Below are positions 8,803-16,059 of a DNA stretch of 64,000 bases, piece after piece. The notes below the pieces were generated by a model, which saw only the letters and a list, made by a program, of their open reading frames with translations, was not told the DNA's origin and searched no databases. Within the stretch, counting starts at the first letter, position 1, and every line of letters starts with the position of its first letter. The position numbers and the translations under genes are program-made. This DNA comes from Methylosinus sporium (GTDB taxonomy: Bacteria; Pseudomonadota; Alphaproteobacteria; Rhizobiales; Beijerinckiaceae): assembly GCF_003113265.1 (NCBI RefSeq), contig NZ_PUIV01000004.1, positions 1-64,000 of the forward strand, read 5' to 3'.

Positions 8803-9102
8803 TCACGCCACCGTCTGCTTGCCATTCTCGTCGAACAGCACCTCGGTCTCGTCCTCGCCCATCAGAATAAGCGCGCGGGCGAGACCGCCCTCGGCGCGAT
8901 ATTCGTAAGCGTGGCGCAGCTCCACCTCGCCATAGACCATCTTCTCGCACAGAAGCAGACGCTCGGCCTCGTCATAGCGGGCGCGAAAGAATGTGTTGCG
9001 ATTGGCGAGGTCGTTCGGATCGAGCGGCGACGTCAATTTGAGCGGAAGGCTCACGCCGCTATAGGTAAGGAAATAGTAATAACCGTCACTGTCCGCCTTC
9101 AT
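8803..9102 (-). CDS. DUF6156-like small protein
   Basis: A 99-residue protein; the frame is open to 9243, but the ATG at 9102 is preceded by GGGAGAG at proper spacing and the conserved-looking part begins there (YYYFLTYSGVSLPLKL). The rest (NRNTFFRARYDE...VYGEVELRHAYEY) resembles the small DUF6156 family of unknown function. No membrane segment. Converges on purB with a 23-bp gap. Confidence 0.62.
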   Translation of the reverse strand: MKADSDGYYYFLTYSGVSLPLKLTSPLDPNDLANRNTFFRARYDEAERLLLCEKMVYGEVELRHAYEYRAEGGLARALILMGEDETEVLFDENGKQTVA

Positions 9103-9722
9103 GCGTTTCTCTCCCGTCGGGCCGGCATCGGCGCTCGCGCCGGGCCTCGTCGGAGCCATTGCGTAGCGCGCTCCGCGCAAAAAGAAAACCGCCTCGCTGC
9201 GACCAATTCTGCGCTTGACGAAATTCAGAATCGAGATCACCATTTCATCATCGCGTCACAGGGGGCCGCGGGAAACGGCGACGAGCCGACCCGGGCGAAC
9301 CGATCGAGCGGGACCTCGAGGGATGAGAACGCGATGGGCGGGCCGGCGTGGCAACGCACGCAGGCCTCGAGTCGAGCGATACATGCGAGAGGAGCATGAC
9401 GCCACCGGGTCACACCGTTTGACCTCAGCCGAGGTCGAAGGCGCAGCAAAGAAATCGAGCGCAGGTTTCCTCAAGCGCCGACATTCGTAACATCCCGACG
9501 GGCGGCGAAACGCGAAGGCCAAGCGCGACGCCTCCCAATCTTCCGAATCTGGAGCTTTCCGGAGATTTCGCATTCTGCGAAACAAGCGGCCCCGCCAGCC
9601 TCAGCGCTGCGGGGCCATCTCATGCATCCCCCCTCTTCTGCCCTCTCCCGCCGAAATCATTTGTAATTCGCCCGCAATTTCGCTAGCGCCTGCCTGCGGC
9701 GCAGCGTCGCGGAGGCGTCGAT
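9103..9722. other. 620-bp intergenic region upstream of nasT
   Basis: No convincing gene. It holds an inverted repeat with arms TTTCGCA (9566-9572) and TGCGAAA (9576-9582), then a strong GC hairpin with outer arms GGCCCCG (9588-9594) and CGGGGCC (9610-9616) without a following T run, and a GCGCC/GGCGC hairpin at 9686-9702 just before nasT. A promoter for nasTS must lie here but no clear -24/-12 or -35/-10 pair was seen. Confidence 0.5.
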
Positions 9723-10295
9723 TTGAAAATCGTCATCGTCGATGAGAGTCCGGTGCGGGCTGCGATCCTCGAGGATGGATTGCGCGAGGCCGGCTTCACC
9801 AATGTCGAGCGCATTGCCGAAATGCGCAGCCTGCTCGCGCGCATCTATGCGATCGATCCGGACGTCATCCTCATCGATCTCGAAAATCCGAGCCGCGACA
9901 TTTTGGAGCAGATGTTCCAAGTGAGCCGCGCCGTGCGCCGGCCCGTGGCCATGTTCGTCGATCAGAGCGACGCCGCTTCCATTCAGGCTTCCGTCGACGC
10001 CGGCGTCTCCGCCTATATCGTCGACGGGCTGAAGAAAGAGCGCATCAAATCCATTCTCGATCTCTGCGTGTCGCGCTTCAACGCCTTCTCACGCCTGCAG
10101 GACGAATTGGCGCGCGCCAAATCGGAGATAGAAGAGCGCAAGACGATCGACCGCGCCAAGGGTCTTTTGATGAAGGCGAAGAACCTCAGCGAGGAGGACG
10201 CCTATCGGCTGATGCGCAGCACGGCCATGCGCGAGAAGAAGAAGATTTTCGAGATCGCCCAGGCGATCATCACCGCCTCGGAGCTGTTCAAATGA
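9723..10295 (+). CDS. nasT: NasT-type ANTAR antiterminator response regulator
   Basis: A 190-residue protein with an N-terminal receiver-like domain (MKIVIVDESPVRAAIL, Asp in VILIDLENP) and a C-terminal ANTAR RNA-binding domain (KTIDRAKGLLMKAKNLSEEDAYRLMRSTAM). The family binds nascent leader RNA with two hexaloop hairpins and prevents termination of nitrate-assimilation operons. The only plausible start is TTG at 9723, preceded by GGAGG (9711-9715) at 7-nt spacing, which may limit its level. The stop overlaps the next start (ATGA), so NasT and NasS are translationally coupled, as expected for a regulator and its inhibitor. A matching leader lies at 11602-11711. Confidence 0.92.
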   Translation: MKIVIVDESPVRAAILEDGLREAGFTNVERIAEMRSLLARIYAIDPDVILIDLENPSRDILEQMFQVSRAVRRPVAMFVDQSDAASIQASVDAGVSAYIVDGLKKERIKSILDLCVSRFNAFSRLQDELARAKSEIEERKTIDRAKGLLMKAKNLSEEDAYRLMRSTAMREKKKIFEIAQAIITASELFK

Positions 10296-11452
10296 CCGCG
10301 GAGCGCGAACATTTACGCATCGGCTTCATTCCGCTCGCGGACGCCGCCTCGCTCTTCGTCGCCGTGGACAAGGGTTTTGCCGCGCAGGAAGGGCTCAATG
10401 TCGAGCTCGTGCAGGAAGTCTCCTGGTCCAATGTGCGCGACAAGCTCAATATCGGCATGTTCGACGCCGCGCATCTTCTCGCGCCCATCGCCGTCGCCTC
10501 CAGCCTCGGCGTCGGCCATGTGAAGACACCGATCGTCGCGCCCTATAATCTCGCCATGAACGGCAACGCCATCACCGTCTCTCCCGCGCTGCATGAGGCG
10601 ATGCGGGCGCGGCTCGACGGCGATGCGCTCAATCCGCTGGCCACGGCGCGCGCGCTCGCGCGCGTCGTCGCCGATCGCAAGGCCGCGCAGGCGGAGCCGC
10701 TGACCTTCGGCATGACCTTCCCCTTCTCGGGGCATAATTATCAATTGCGCTATTGGATGGCGGCCGGCGGCGTCGATCCGGATGAGGATGTACGGCTCGT
10801 CGTGCTGCCGCCGCCCTATATGGTCGGCAGCCTGGCGCAGGGCCATGTCGACGGCTTTTGCGTCGGCGCGCCGTGGAATTCGGTCGCCGTCGATCTCGGC
10901 GTCGGACATATTCTGCATTTTTCGGTCGAGCTGTTCTCGCGCTGCGCGGAAAAGTCGCTCGCCATGCGCGAGAGCTTCGCGCTCGAGCACCCGAATGTCG
11001 TCGCCGCTCTGCTGCGCGCGCTGCGTCGCGCCGCGCGTTTCATCGCCGAAGCCGATCCGCATGAGATCGCCGCTCTGCTCGCACGGCCGGATCGCGTCGG
11101 CGTCGGCGCCGATGTAATCTTGCGGACGCTGCAAGGCCGGCTCAAGATCGCGCCCGATGGCGCGACGCGCGAGAATGCGCGCTATCTGCTGCTCGGCCAG
11201 GAAGGCGCCGAGCGGCCCGACCCCACTCAGGCTGCATGGCTCTATGCGCAAATGGCGCGCTGGGGACAGGCGCCCGTCTCATCCGCCCTTCTCGACGCGG
11301 CGAAAGCCGTGTTCCGCCCCGATCTCTTCGACGCCACTCTGCCTGCGGCGCCGCGCTCCGGCGACGCCATCAGCGCCTTCTGCGGCCCAAAATTCGATGA
11401 TCGCGACCTCGACGCCTATCTCTCCGCCTTCCCCATTCGCCGCACGCCATAG
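10292..11452 (+). CDS. nasS: NasS nitrate sensor (NrtA/CmpA-like, cytoplasmic)
   Basis: A 386-residue protein of the NrtA/CmpA substrate-binding family but with no signal peptide: it starts directly at the first strand (LRIGFIPLADAASLFVA). Conserved family parts include SWSNVRDKLNIGMFDAAHLLAP, GMTFPFSGHNYQLRYWMA and VDGFCVGAPWN. In characterised NasS-NasT systems the protein binds NasT without nitrate or nitrite and releases it when they bind. It overlaps nasT by ATGA. The paralogous secreted binding protein NrtA is the next gene, 334 bp away. Confidence 0.9.
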   Translation: MTAEREHLRIGFIPLADAASLFVAVDKGFAAQEGLNVELVQEVSWSNVRDKLNIGMFDAAHLLAPIAVASSLGVGHVKTPIVAPYNLAMNGNAITVSPALHEAMRARLDGDALNPLATARALARVVADRKAAQAEPLTFGMTFPFSGHNYQLRYWMAAGGVDPDEDVRLVVLPPPYMVGSLAQGHVDGFCVGAPWNSVAVDLGVGHILHFSVELFSRCAEKSLAMRESFALEHPNVVAALLRALRRAARFIAEADPHEIAALLARPDRVGVGADVILRTLQGRLKIAPDGATRENARYLLLGQEGAERPDPTQAAWLYAQMARWGQAPVSSALLDAAKAVFRPDLFDATLPAAPRSGDAISAFCGPKFDDRDLDAYLSAFPIRRTP

Positions 11453-11536
11453 CCTGTTTTTTTATCGATCCGGCGCCTGCCTATTGGGCAAGGCGCCGAC
11501 TGAGGCGTCGCGCCTCGCCGCGACGGTTCTACAAAA

Positions 11537-11557
11537 ATCCTTTGATTTACAAAGGAT
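11537..11557. promoter_or_regulatory. 21-bp palindrome upstream of the nrt promoter
   Basis: Perfect 8-bp arms ATCCTTTG (11537-11544) and CAAAGGAT (11550-11557) around ATTTA, centred about 55 bp upstream of the predicted sigma-54 start. It does not match the NtrC consensus (TGCAC-N7-GTGCA class). Operator of unknown owner. Confidence 0.45.
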
Positions 11558-11574
11558 AATGGCTGTTCCGCCAT

Positions 11575-11591
11575 TTGGCGCGCAGCTTGCA
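11575..11591 (+). promoter_or_regulatory. Sigma-54 (-24/-12) promoter of the nrt-nir-nas operon
   Basis: TTGGCGCGCAGCTTGCA matches the RpoN consensus TTGGCACG-N4-TTGCA with one mismatch in the -24 element; the essential GG (11577-11578) and GC (11589-11590) are ten bases apart. Predicted transcription start about 11602. Nitrogen-scavenging operons are classic RpoN/NtrC targets, so the position fits. Confidence 0.7.
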
Positions 11592-11601
11592 ACACTCTCC
11601 C

Positions 11602-11663
11602 CGACGATGCGCCTCGCGCATCTTTCCATTTGTCCAACGACGGACGAACAGCAACGCCGCTGT
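11602..11663 (+). promoter_or_regulatory. ANTAR (NasT) dual-hexaloop leader RNA
   Basis: After a 7-bp hairpin (GATGCGC 11606-11612, GCGCATC 11616-11622), two adjacent hairpins each close a six-base loop. P1 has arms TTTGTCC (11629-11635) and GGACGAA (11642-11648) with loop AACGAC. P2 has arms CAGC (11649-11652) and GCTG (11659-11662), extendable by one A-T pair, with loop AACGCC. Both loops have A at position 1 and G at position 4, the hallmark of ANTAR-protein RNA targets. The 3' part of P2 is also the 5' arm of the following terminator, so the two folds exclude each other. NasT, encoded just upstream, is the obvious ligand. Confidence 0.85.
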
Positions 11664-11711
11664 CCCGAGGAGTTCGCGCGCCATGCGCTCTCCCGAGGGA
11701 AGCGGCTTTTT
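11656..11711 (+). terminator. Regulated intrinsic terminator in the nrt leader
   Basis: GCCGCT (11656-11661) pairs with AGCGGC (11701-11706), CCC (11664-11666) with GGG (11697-11699), with further pairing inside (GGAG/CTCC), followed directly by TTTTT (11707-11711). The left arm overlaps the loop and right arm of antiterminator hairpin P2. It ends 75 bp before nrtA. Confidence 0.82.
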
Positions 11712-11786
11712 GCGTTTCGCGCCGTCGACTAAAGGACGGCGCCGACTCGCCCTGACCGATGCGCTCGCAGCGCGAAGAGGACGACG

Positions 11787-13118
11787 GTGACGATGACAGA
11801 CGAAACAAGCTCAGCGAAAACCAATGCGGCCATGACGCTCGATCGTCGCGCGCTGCTGCGCGGCGCGGCCGGCGCCGCGGCGAGCTTCGCCGCCATTCGC
11901 ACGGCCTTCCCCGGCGGCGCCTTCGCACAAGGCGCAGGGCCGGAAACGACGAAAGCGATCCTCGGCTATATCGCGCTGGTCGACGCCGCGCCGCTCATCA
12001 TCGCCAAGGAAAAAGGCGTTTTCGCCAAGCATGGCATGCCCGATGTCGAGGTCGTCAAGCAGGCCTCCTGGGGCGCGACGCGCGACAATCTCGTGCTCGG
12101 CGGCGCTGCAAACGGCATAGACGGCGCGCATATTCTCACGCCCATGCCCTATCTGATCACAACCGGCAGAGTGACGCAGAACAATGCGCCGACGCCTATG
12201 TACATACTCGCGCGTCTCAATCTCGACGCGCAGGGCATTTCCGTCGCCAATGAATATAAGGATCTGAAGGTCACGACCAACGCCTCGGCGTTGCGCGAGG
12301 CCTTCGCCAAGAAGAAAGCCGAAGGCAAGGAAGTGAAGGTCGCCATGACCTTCCCCGGCGGCACGCATGATTTGTGGCTGCGCTATTGGCTCGCCGCCGC
12401 TGGCATAGATCCCGACAAAGACGTCTCGACCATCGTCGTGCCGCCCCCGCAAATGGTGGCGAATATGAAGGTCGGCAATATGGACGCCTTTTGCGTCGGC
12501 GAGCCGTGGAACGAGCAGCTCGCCAATCAGAACATCGGCTACACCGCCTGCGCGACCGGCGAGATCTGGTCGAAGCATCCTGAAAAAGCGCTCGGCCTGC
12601 GCGCCGATTGGGTCGACAAAAATCCACGCGCCGCACGCGCGCTCACCGCCGCCGTGCTGGAAGCGCAGCAATGGTGCGACAAAATGGAGAACAAGGCTCA
12701 GCTCGCGGAGATCGTCGGCAAGCGCCAATGGTTCAACGTGCCCGTCGCCGATATCGTCGGCCGCCTGAAAGGCGATCTCAATTACGGCAATGGCCGCATC
12801 GAGAAGGGCACGAAGCAGTTCATGAAATTCTGGCGCGACGCCGCTTCCTATCCCTTCAAGAGTCACGACGCCTGGTTCGTCACCGAGGACATTCGCTGGG
12901 GCAAGCTCGAGCCGACGACGAACATCAAGGCGCTGGTCGACAAGGTGAATCGCGAGGATATTTGGCGCGAGGCGGCAAAATCCATCAACGTCCCCGCCAA
13001 AGAAATTCCGACATCGACGTCGCGCGGCAAGGAGACCTTCTTCGACGGCAAGGTCTTCGATCCCGAAAACCCACAGGCCTATCTGAAGAGCCTGTCCATC
13101 AAGCGCGCGCAGGTTTGA
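11787..13118 (+). CDS. nrtA: Nitrate ABC transporter substrate-binding protein (Tat-exported)
   Basis: The periplasmic nitrate/nitrite-binding component, 443 residues. It has a twin-arginine signal (LDRRALLRGAAGAAASFAA, cleavage probably after GAFAQ) and the NrtA/CmpA fold with SWGATRDNLVLGGAANGIDGAHILTP-type and MTFPGGTHDLWLRYWLAAAG stretches. GTG at 11787 has GAGG six bases upstream; the ATG at 11793 is the alternative start. It is the first gene of a run of seven same-strand genes reaching nasA, all downstream of the regulated leader. Nitrate rather than bicarbonate or cyanate is inferred from context. Confidence 0.92.
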   Translation: MTMTDETSSAKTNAAMTLDRRALLRGAAGAAASFAAIRTAFPGGAFAQGAGPETTKAILGYIALVDAAPLIIAKEKGVFAKHGMPDVEVVKQASWGATRDNLVLGGAANGIDGAHILTPMPYLITTGRVTQNNAPTPMYILARLNLDAQGISVANEYKDLKVTTNASALREAFAKKKAEGKEVKVAMTFPGGTHDLWLRYWLAAAGIDPDKDVSTIVVPPPQMVANMKVGNMDAFCVGEPWNEQLANQNIGYTACATGEIWSKHPEKALGLRADWVDKNPRAARALTAAVLEAQQWCDKMENKAQLAEIVGKRQWFNVPVADIVGRLKGDLNYGNGRIEKGTKQFMKFWRDAASYPFKSHDAWFVTEDIRWGKLEPTTNIKALVDKVNREDIWREAAKSINVPAKEIPTSTSRGKETFFDGKVFDPENPQAYLKSLSIKRAQV

Positions 13119-13132
13119 CCGAAGAGGCCGAA

Positions 13133-14029
13133 ATGACGATGCAAATCACCAAGGACGATCTCGTCGATGCGACGCAGGCCGACGATCGCTCGATCGACGA
13201 GCTCTACGCGCGCCGACGCGCTCCGCTCATCGAGAGGCATGGCGCGCGCATTCGCGCATTCTTCGCCGCCGTGCTGCCGCCGATGATCGTGCTCACCATA
13301 TTGCTCGGCATCTGGCAGCTTCTCTGCATCAAGCCGACCTCCGCTCTGCCATCGCCATCGCGCATTTGGAGCGAGGCCAATGATCTCATCCTGCATCCCT
13401 TCTTCATCGCGGGACCGCAAGACATCGGCCTCGGCTGGCGCGTGCTGACCTCGCTGCAACGCGTCGCCATCGGCTTCGGCCTCGCCAGCGGCGCCGGTGT
13501 GCTGCTCGGCGTCATCGTCGGACAATCGCGCTGGGCGATGCGCGGGCTCGATCCGCTGTTCCAAGTGCTGCGCACCGTGCCGCCGCTCGCCTGGCTGCCG
13601 ATCTCGCTCGCGGCCTTTCGCGACAGTCACCCTTCGGCGATCTTCGTGATCTTCATCACCTCCATCTGGCCGATCATCATCAACACCGCTGTCGGCGTGC
13701 GCAATATTCCGCAGGATTATCGCAATGTCGCCGCCGTGCTGCGGCTCAATCACCTCGAGTTCTTCTGGAAGATCATGATTCCGTCTGCCGCGCCATACAT
13801 CTTCACCGGCCTTCGCATCGGCGTCGGCCTCTCCTGGCTCGCCATTGTCGCCGCGGAAATGCTGACCGGCGGCGTCGGCATCGGCTTCTTCATCTGGGAC
13901 GCCTGGAACTCCTCACGCCTCTCCGACATTTTTGTCGCCCTCGCCTATATCGGCGTCACCGGCTTCGTGCTCGACCGCATCGTCGCCGCGATCGGCGCAT
14001 TCGCCACGCGCGGCGCGCAAGCCTCCTGA
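13133..14029 (+). CDS. nrtB: Nitrate ABC transporter permease
   Basis: A 298-residue inner-membrane permease of the NrtB/SsuC type. About six hydrophobic segments, starting with VLPPMIVLTILLGIWQLLCI. The EAA loop that contacts the ATPase is seen around RNVAAVLRLNHLEFFWKIMIPSAAPYIFTGLRIGVG. ATG at 13133 is 14 bp after the nrtA stop, with GAAGAGG upstream. Confidence 0.92.
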   Translation: MTMQITKDDLVDATQADDRSIDELYARRRAPLIERHGARIRAFFAAVLPPMIVLTILLGIWQLLCIKPTSALPSPSRIWSEANDLILHPFFIAGPQDIGLGWRVLTSLQRVAIGFGLASGAGVLLGVIVGQSRWAMRGLDPLFQVLRTVPPLAWLPISLAAFRDSHPSAIFVIFITSIWPIIINTAVGVRNIPQDYRNVAAVLRLNHLEFFWKIMIPSAAPYIFTGLRIGVGLSWLAIVAAEMLTGGVGIGFFIWDAWNSSRLSDIFVALAYIGVTGFVLDRIVAAIGAFATRGAQAS

Positions 14030-14040
14030 AAGGATTCGCC

Positions 14041-14832
14041 ATGAGCTATCTTCGCATCGATCATGTCGACAAAGTTTTCACGAGCGGCGCCCGCGCGACG
14101 AGAGTGCTCGAAGCCGTCGATCTTTCCGTCGAGAAGGGACGATTCGTCACCATCATCGGCCATTCCGGCTGCGGCAAATCCACGCTGCTCAATATCGTCG
14201 CCGGGCTGGTGAGCGCGAGCGCCGGCGGCGTCGTGTTGGAAAATCGTCAAGTCGACACGCCCGGGCCAGATCGCGCCGTCGTCTTCCAGAATCATTCGCT
14301 GCTGCCTTGGCTTACCGTCTACGACAATGTGCGCCTCGCCGTGGACAAAGTGTTCTCGCGCAAAAAGAGCCGCGCCGAACGCCATGATTGGACCATGCGC
14401 AATCTCGAGCTCGTGCAGATGACCCATGCGAAGGACAAGCGTCCGAGCGAGATTTCCGGCGGCATGAAGCAGCGCGTCGGCATCGCTCGCGCGCTCGCCA
14501 TGGAGCCGAAGGTTCTGCTGCTCGACGAGCCCTTCGGCGCGCTCGACGCGCTCACCCGCGCGCATTTGCAAGATCAGGTGATGGCGCTGCATCGCACGCT
14601 CGGCAATACGGTGATGATGATCACGCATGATGTGGACGAGGCTGTGCTGCTCTCCGACCGCATCGTGATGATGACCAATGGTCCCTGCGCCACGATCGGC
14701 GAGACGCTGGACGTAGCTCTGCCGCGCCCGCGTGATCGCGTCACTCTTTCCACCGATCCTCACTATCTCGAATGCAGGCGCCGCGTGCTGCAATTCCTCT
14801 ATGAGCGTCATCACTATGTCGAAGCGGCGTGA
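14041..14832 (+). CDS. nrtC: Nitrate ABC transporter ATP-binding protein
   Basis: A 263-residue ABC ATPase powering nitrate uptake. Walker A is GHSGCGKSTLL, the signature is ISGGMKQRVGIARA, Walker B is VLLLDEPFGALD and the switch His is in MITHDVDEA. It lacks the extra substrate-binding domain of cyanobacterial NrtC and resembles NrtD/SsuB in size. ATG is 11 bp after nrtB with AAAGGA upstream. Confidence 0.92.
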   Translation: MSYLRIDHVDKVFTSGARATRVLEAVDLSVEKGRFVTIIGHSGCGKSTLLNIVAGLVSASAGGVVLENRQVDTPGPDRAVVFQNHSLLPWLTVYDNVRLAVDKVFSRKKSRAERHDWTMRNLELVQMTHAKDKRPSEISGGMKQRVGIARALAMEPKVLLLDEPFGALDALTRAHLQDQVMALHRTLGNTVMMITHDVDEAVLLSDRIVMMTNGPCATIGETLDVALPRPRDRVTLSTDPHYLECRRRVLQFLYERHHYVEAA

Positions 14833-14844
14833 GGCGGACGAAAA

Positions 14845-16059
14845 ATGAGCGAGCCTCTCGTCATCATCGGCAATGGCATGGCCGCCGCGCGCCTCGTCGA
14901 CGAATTGTCGAAGCGCGCGCTCGGCCGCTACGCCATCGCCGTCATCGGCGAGGAGCCGCGCCTCGCCTATAATCGCGTGCTGCTCTCTTCCGTGCTCGCG
15001 GGCGACGCGGACATGGCCGAGATAGAGCTGAGGCCCGCGAGCTGGTGGCGCGACCGCGGCGTTACTCTTCTCTACGGCGCCAAGGCGCACGCCATAGACC
15101 TCGCGACGAGACGAGTGTCGCTAGAGAGTGGCGAAAGCGTCGGCTTTTCCAAGCTCGTGCTCGCCACCGGCTCGCGCGCGCTGCGTCTGCCGCTGCCCGG
15201 CGCGCAGCTGCAAGGCGTTCATGTGTTCCGCGACGGCGCCGACGTCGACGCGCTGAAGCGCCTCGCGGCGCAGCGCAAGAAAATCATCGTTATCGGCGGC
15301 GGCCTGCTCGGTCTCGAAGCCGCCTATGGCCTCGTCAAAAGCGGCGCCGAGGTCTCACTCGCGCATGTCACCGATCGGCTGATGGAGCGGCAGCTGGACA
15401 AGGACGCGGCCGAGCTGCTGAAACGAATTATCGAGAGCAAAGGAATTGACGTTCTGCTGGAAGCGCGCACGACACGCATCCTCGGCGATGACCGCGTCAG
15501 CGCGATAGAGCTCGCCGATGGTCGGCGGCTCGCGGCCGATGGCGTCGTCTTCGCCGCGGGAATTGCGCCCAATATGGAGCTGGCGCGCGACGCGGGCGTG
15601 AGCACGCAAAGAGGAATCGTCATCGACGATCATATGGAAACGAATATCGCCGATATCTTTGCGATCGGCGAATGCGCGCAGCACAGAGGCGTCTGCTATG
15701 GCCTCGTCGAGCCCGCCTATGACCAGGCGCGCGTCCTCGCCGCGAGACTCTGCGGCGAAAGCGACATTTACGAAGGAAGCATCGTCTCCACCAATCTGAA
15801 GGTCTCCGGCGTCAATGTCTTTTCCGCCGGCGAGTTTATGGAAAGCGACGGCGCCGAGACGATCTCCTGGCGCGACTTTGGGCTCGGCCTCTACAAAAAG
15901 CTGATCATCGAGGACGGCCGTCTCGCCGGCGCCGTGCTCGTCGGCGACACCAGCGCCGCGCTCTGGTGCATCGAGCTCATTCGCACGCGCGCCGATGTGA
16001 CGCAATGGCGCGATGCGCTGATCTTCGGCCGCGCGCTCTGCGAAAGAAAGGCGGCATGA
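14845..16059 (+). CDS. NAD(P)H-FAD oxidoreductase of the nitrate/nitrite pathway (NirB N-terminal type)
   Basis: A 404-residue pyridine-nucleotide-disulfide-type flavoprotein. FAD motif LVIIGNGMAAARLVDEL at the N-terminus, NAD(P) motif KIIVIGGGLLGLEAAYGL in the middle (about residues 148-166), and the second FAD motif NIADIFAIGECAQHRG. It corresponds to the FAD module at the start of NirB and NasC but lacks their siroheme and 2Fe-2S domains. A BFD-type [2Fe-2S] domain is instead fused to the C-terminus of NasA in this operon, so this protein probably supplies electrons to nitrate reductase. That pairing is inferred. The stop overlaps the nirA start (ATGA). Confidence 0.85.
   Translation: MSEPLVIIGNGMAAARLVDELSKRALGRYAIAVIGEEPRLAYNRVLLSSVLAGDADMAEIELRPASWWRDRGVTLLYGAKAHAIDLATRRVSLESGESVGFSKLVLATGSRALRLPLPGAQLQGVHVFRDGADVDALKRLAAQRKKIIVIGGGLLGLEAAYGLVKSGAEVSLAHVTDRLMERQLDKDAAELLKRIIESKGIDVLLEARTTRILGDDRVSAIELADGRRLAADGVVFAAGIAPNMELARDAGVSTQRGIVIDDHMETNIADIFAIGECAQHRGVCYGLVEPAYDQARVLAARLCGESDIYEGSIVSTNLKVSGVNVFSAGEFMESDGAETISWRDFGLGLYKKLIIEDGRLAGAVLVGDTSAALWCIELIRTRADVTQWRDALIFGRALCERKAA

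Noticed and set aside
9215-9490. A 91-residue plus-strand frame upstream of nasT
   Set aside because: Arg/Ser-rich, no good ribosome site and unlike neighbouring codon use.
9588-9616. GC hairpin near 9.6 kb considered as a second ANTAR target upstream of nasT
   Set aside because: Its six-base loop is CTCAGC, lacking A1 and G4, and there is no paired hexaloop or terminator beside it.
11471-11498. GGCGCC hairpin after nasS considered as an intrinsic terminator
   Set aside because: The hairpin is real but no T run follows; the T7 run lies before it, so termination is not supported.
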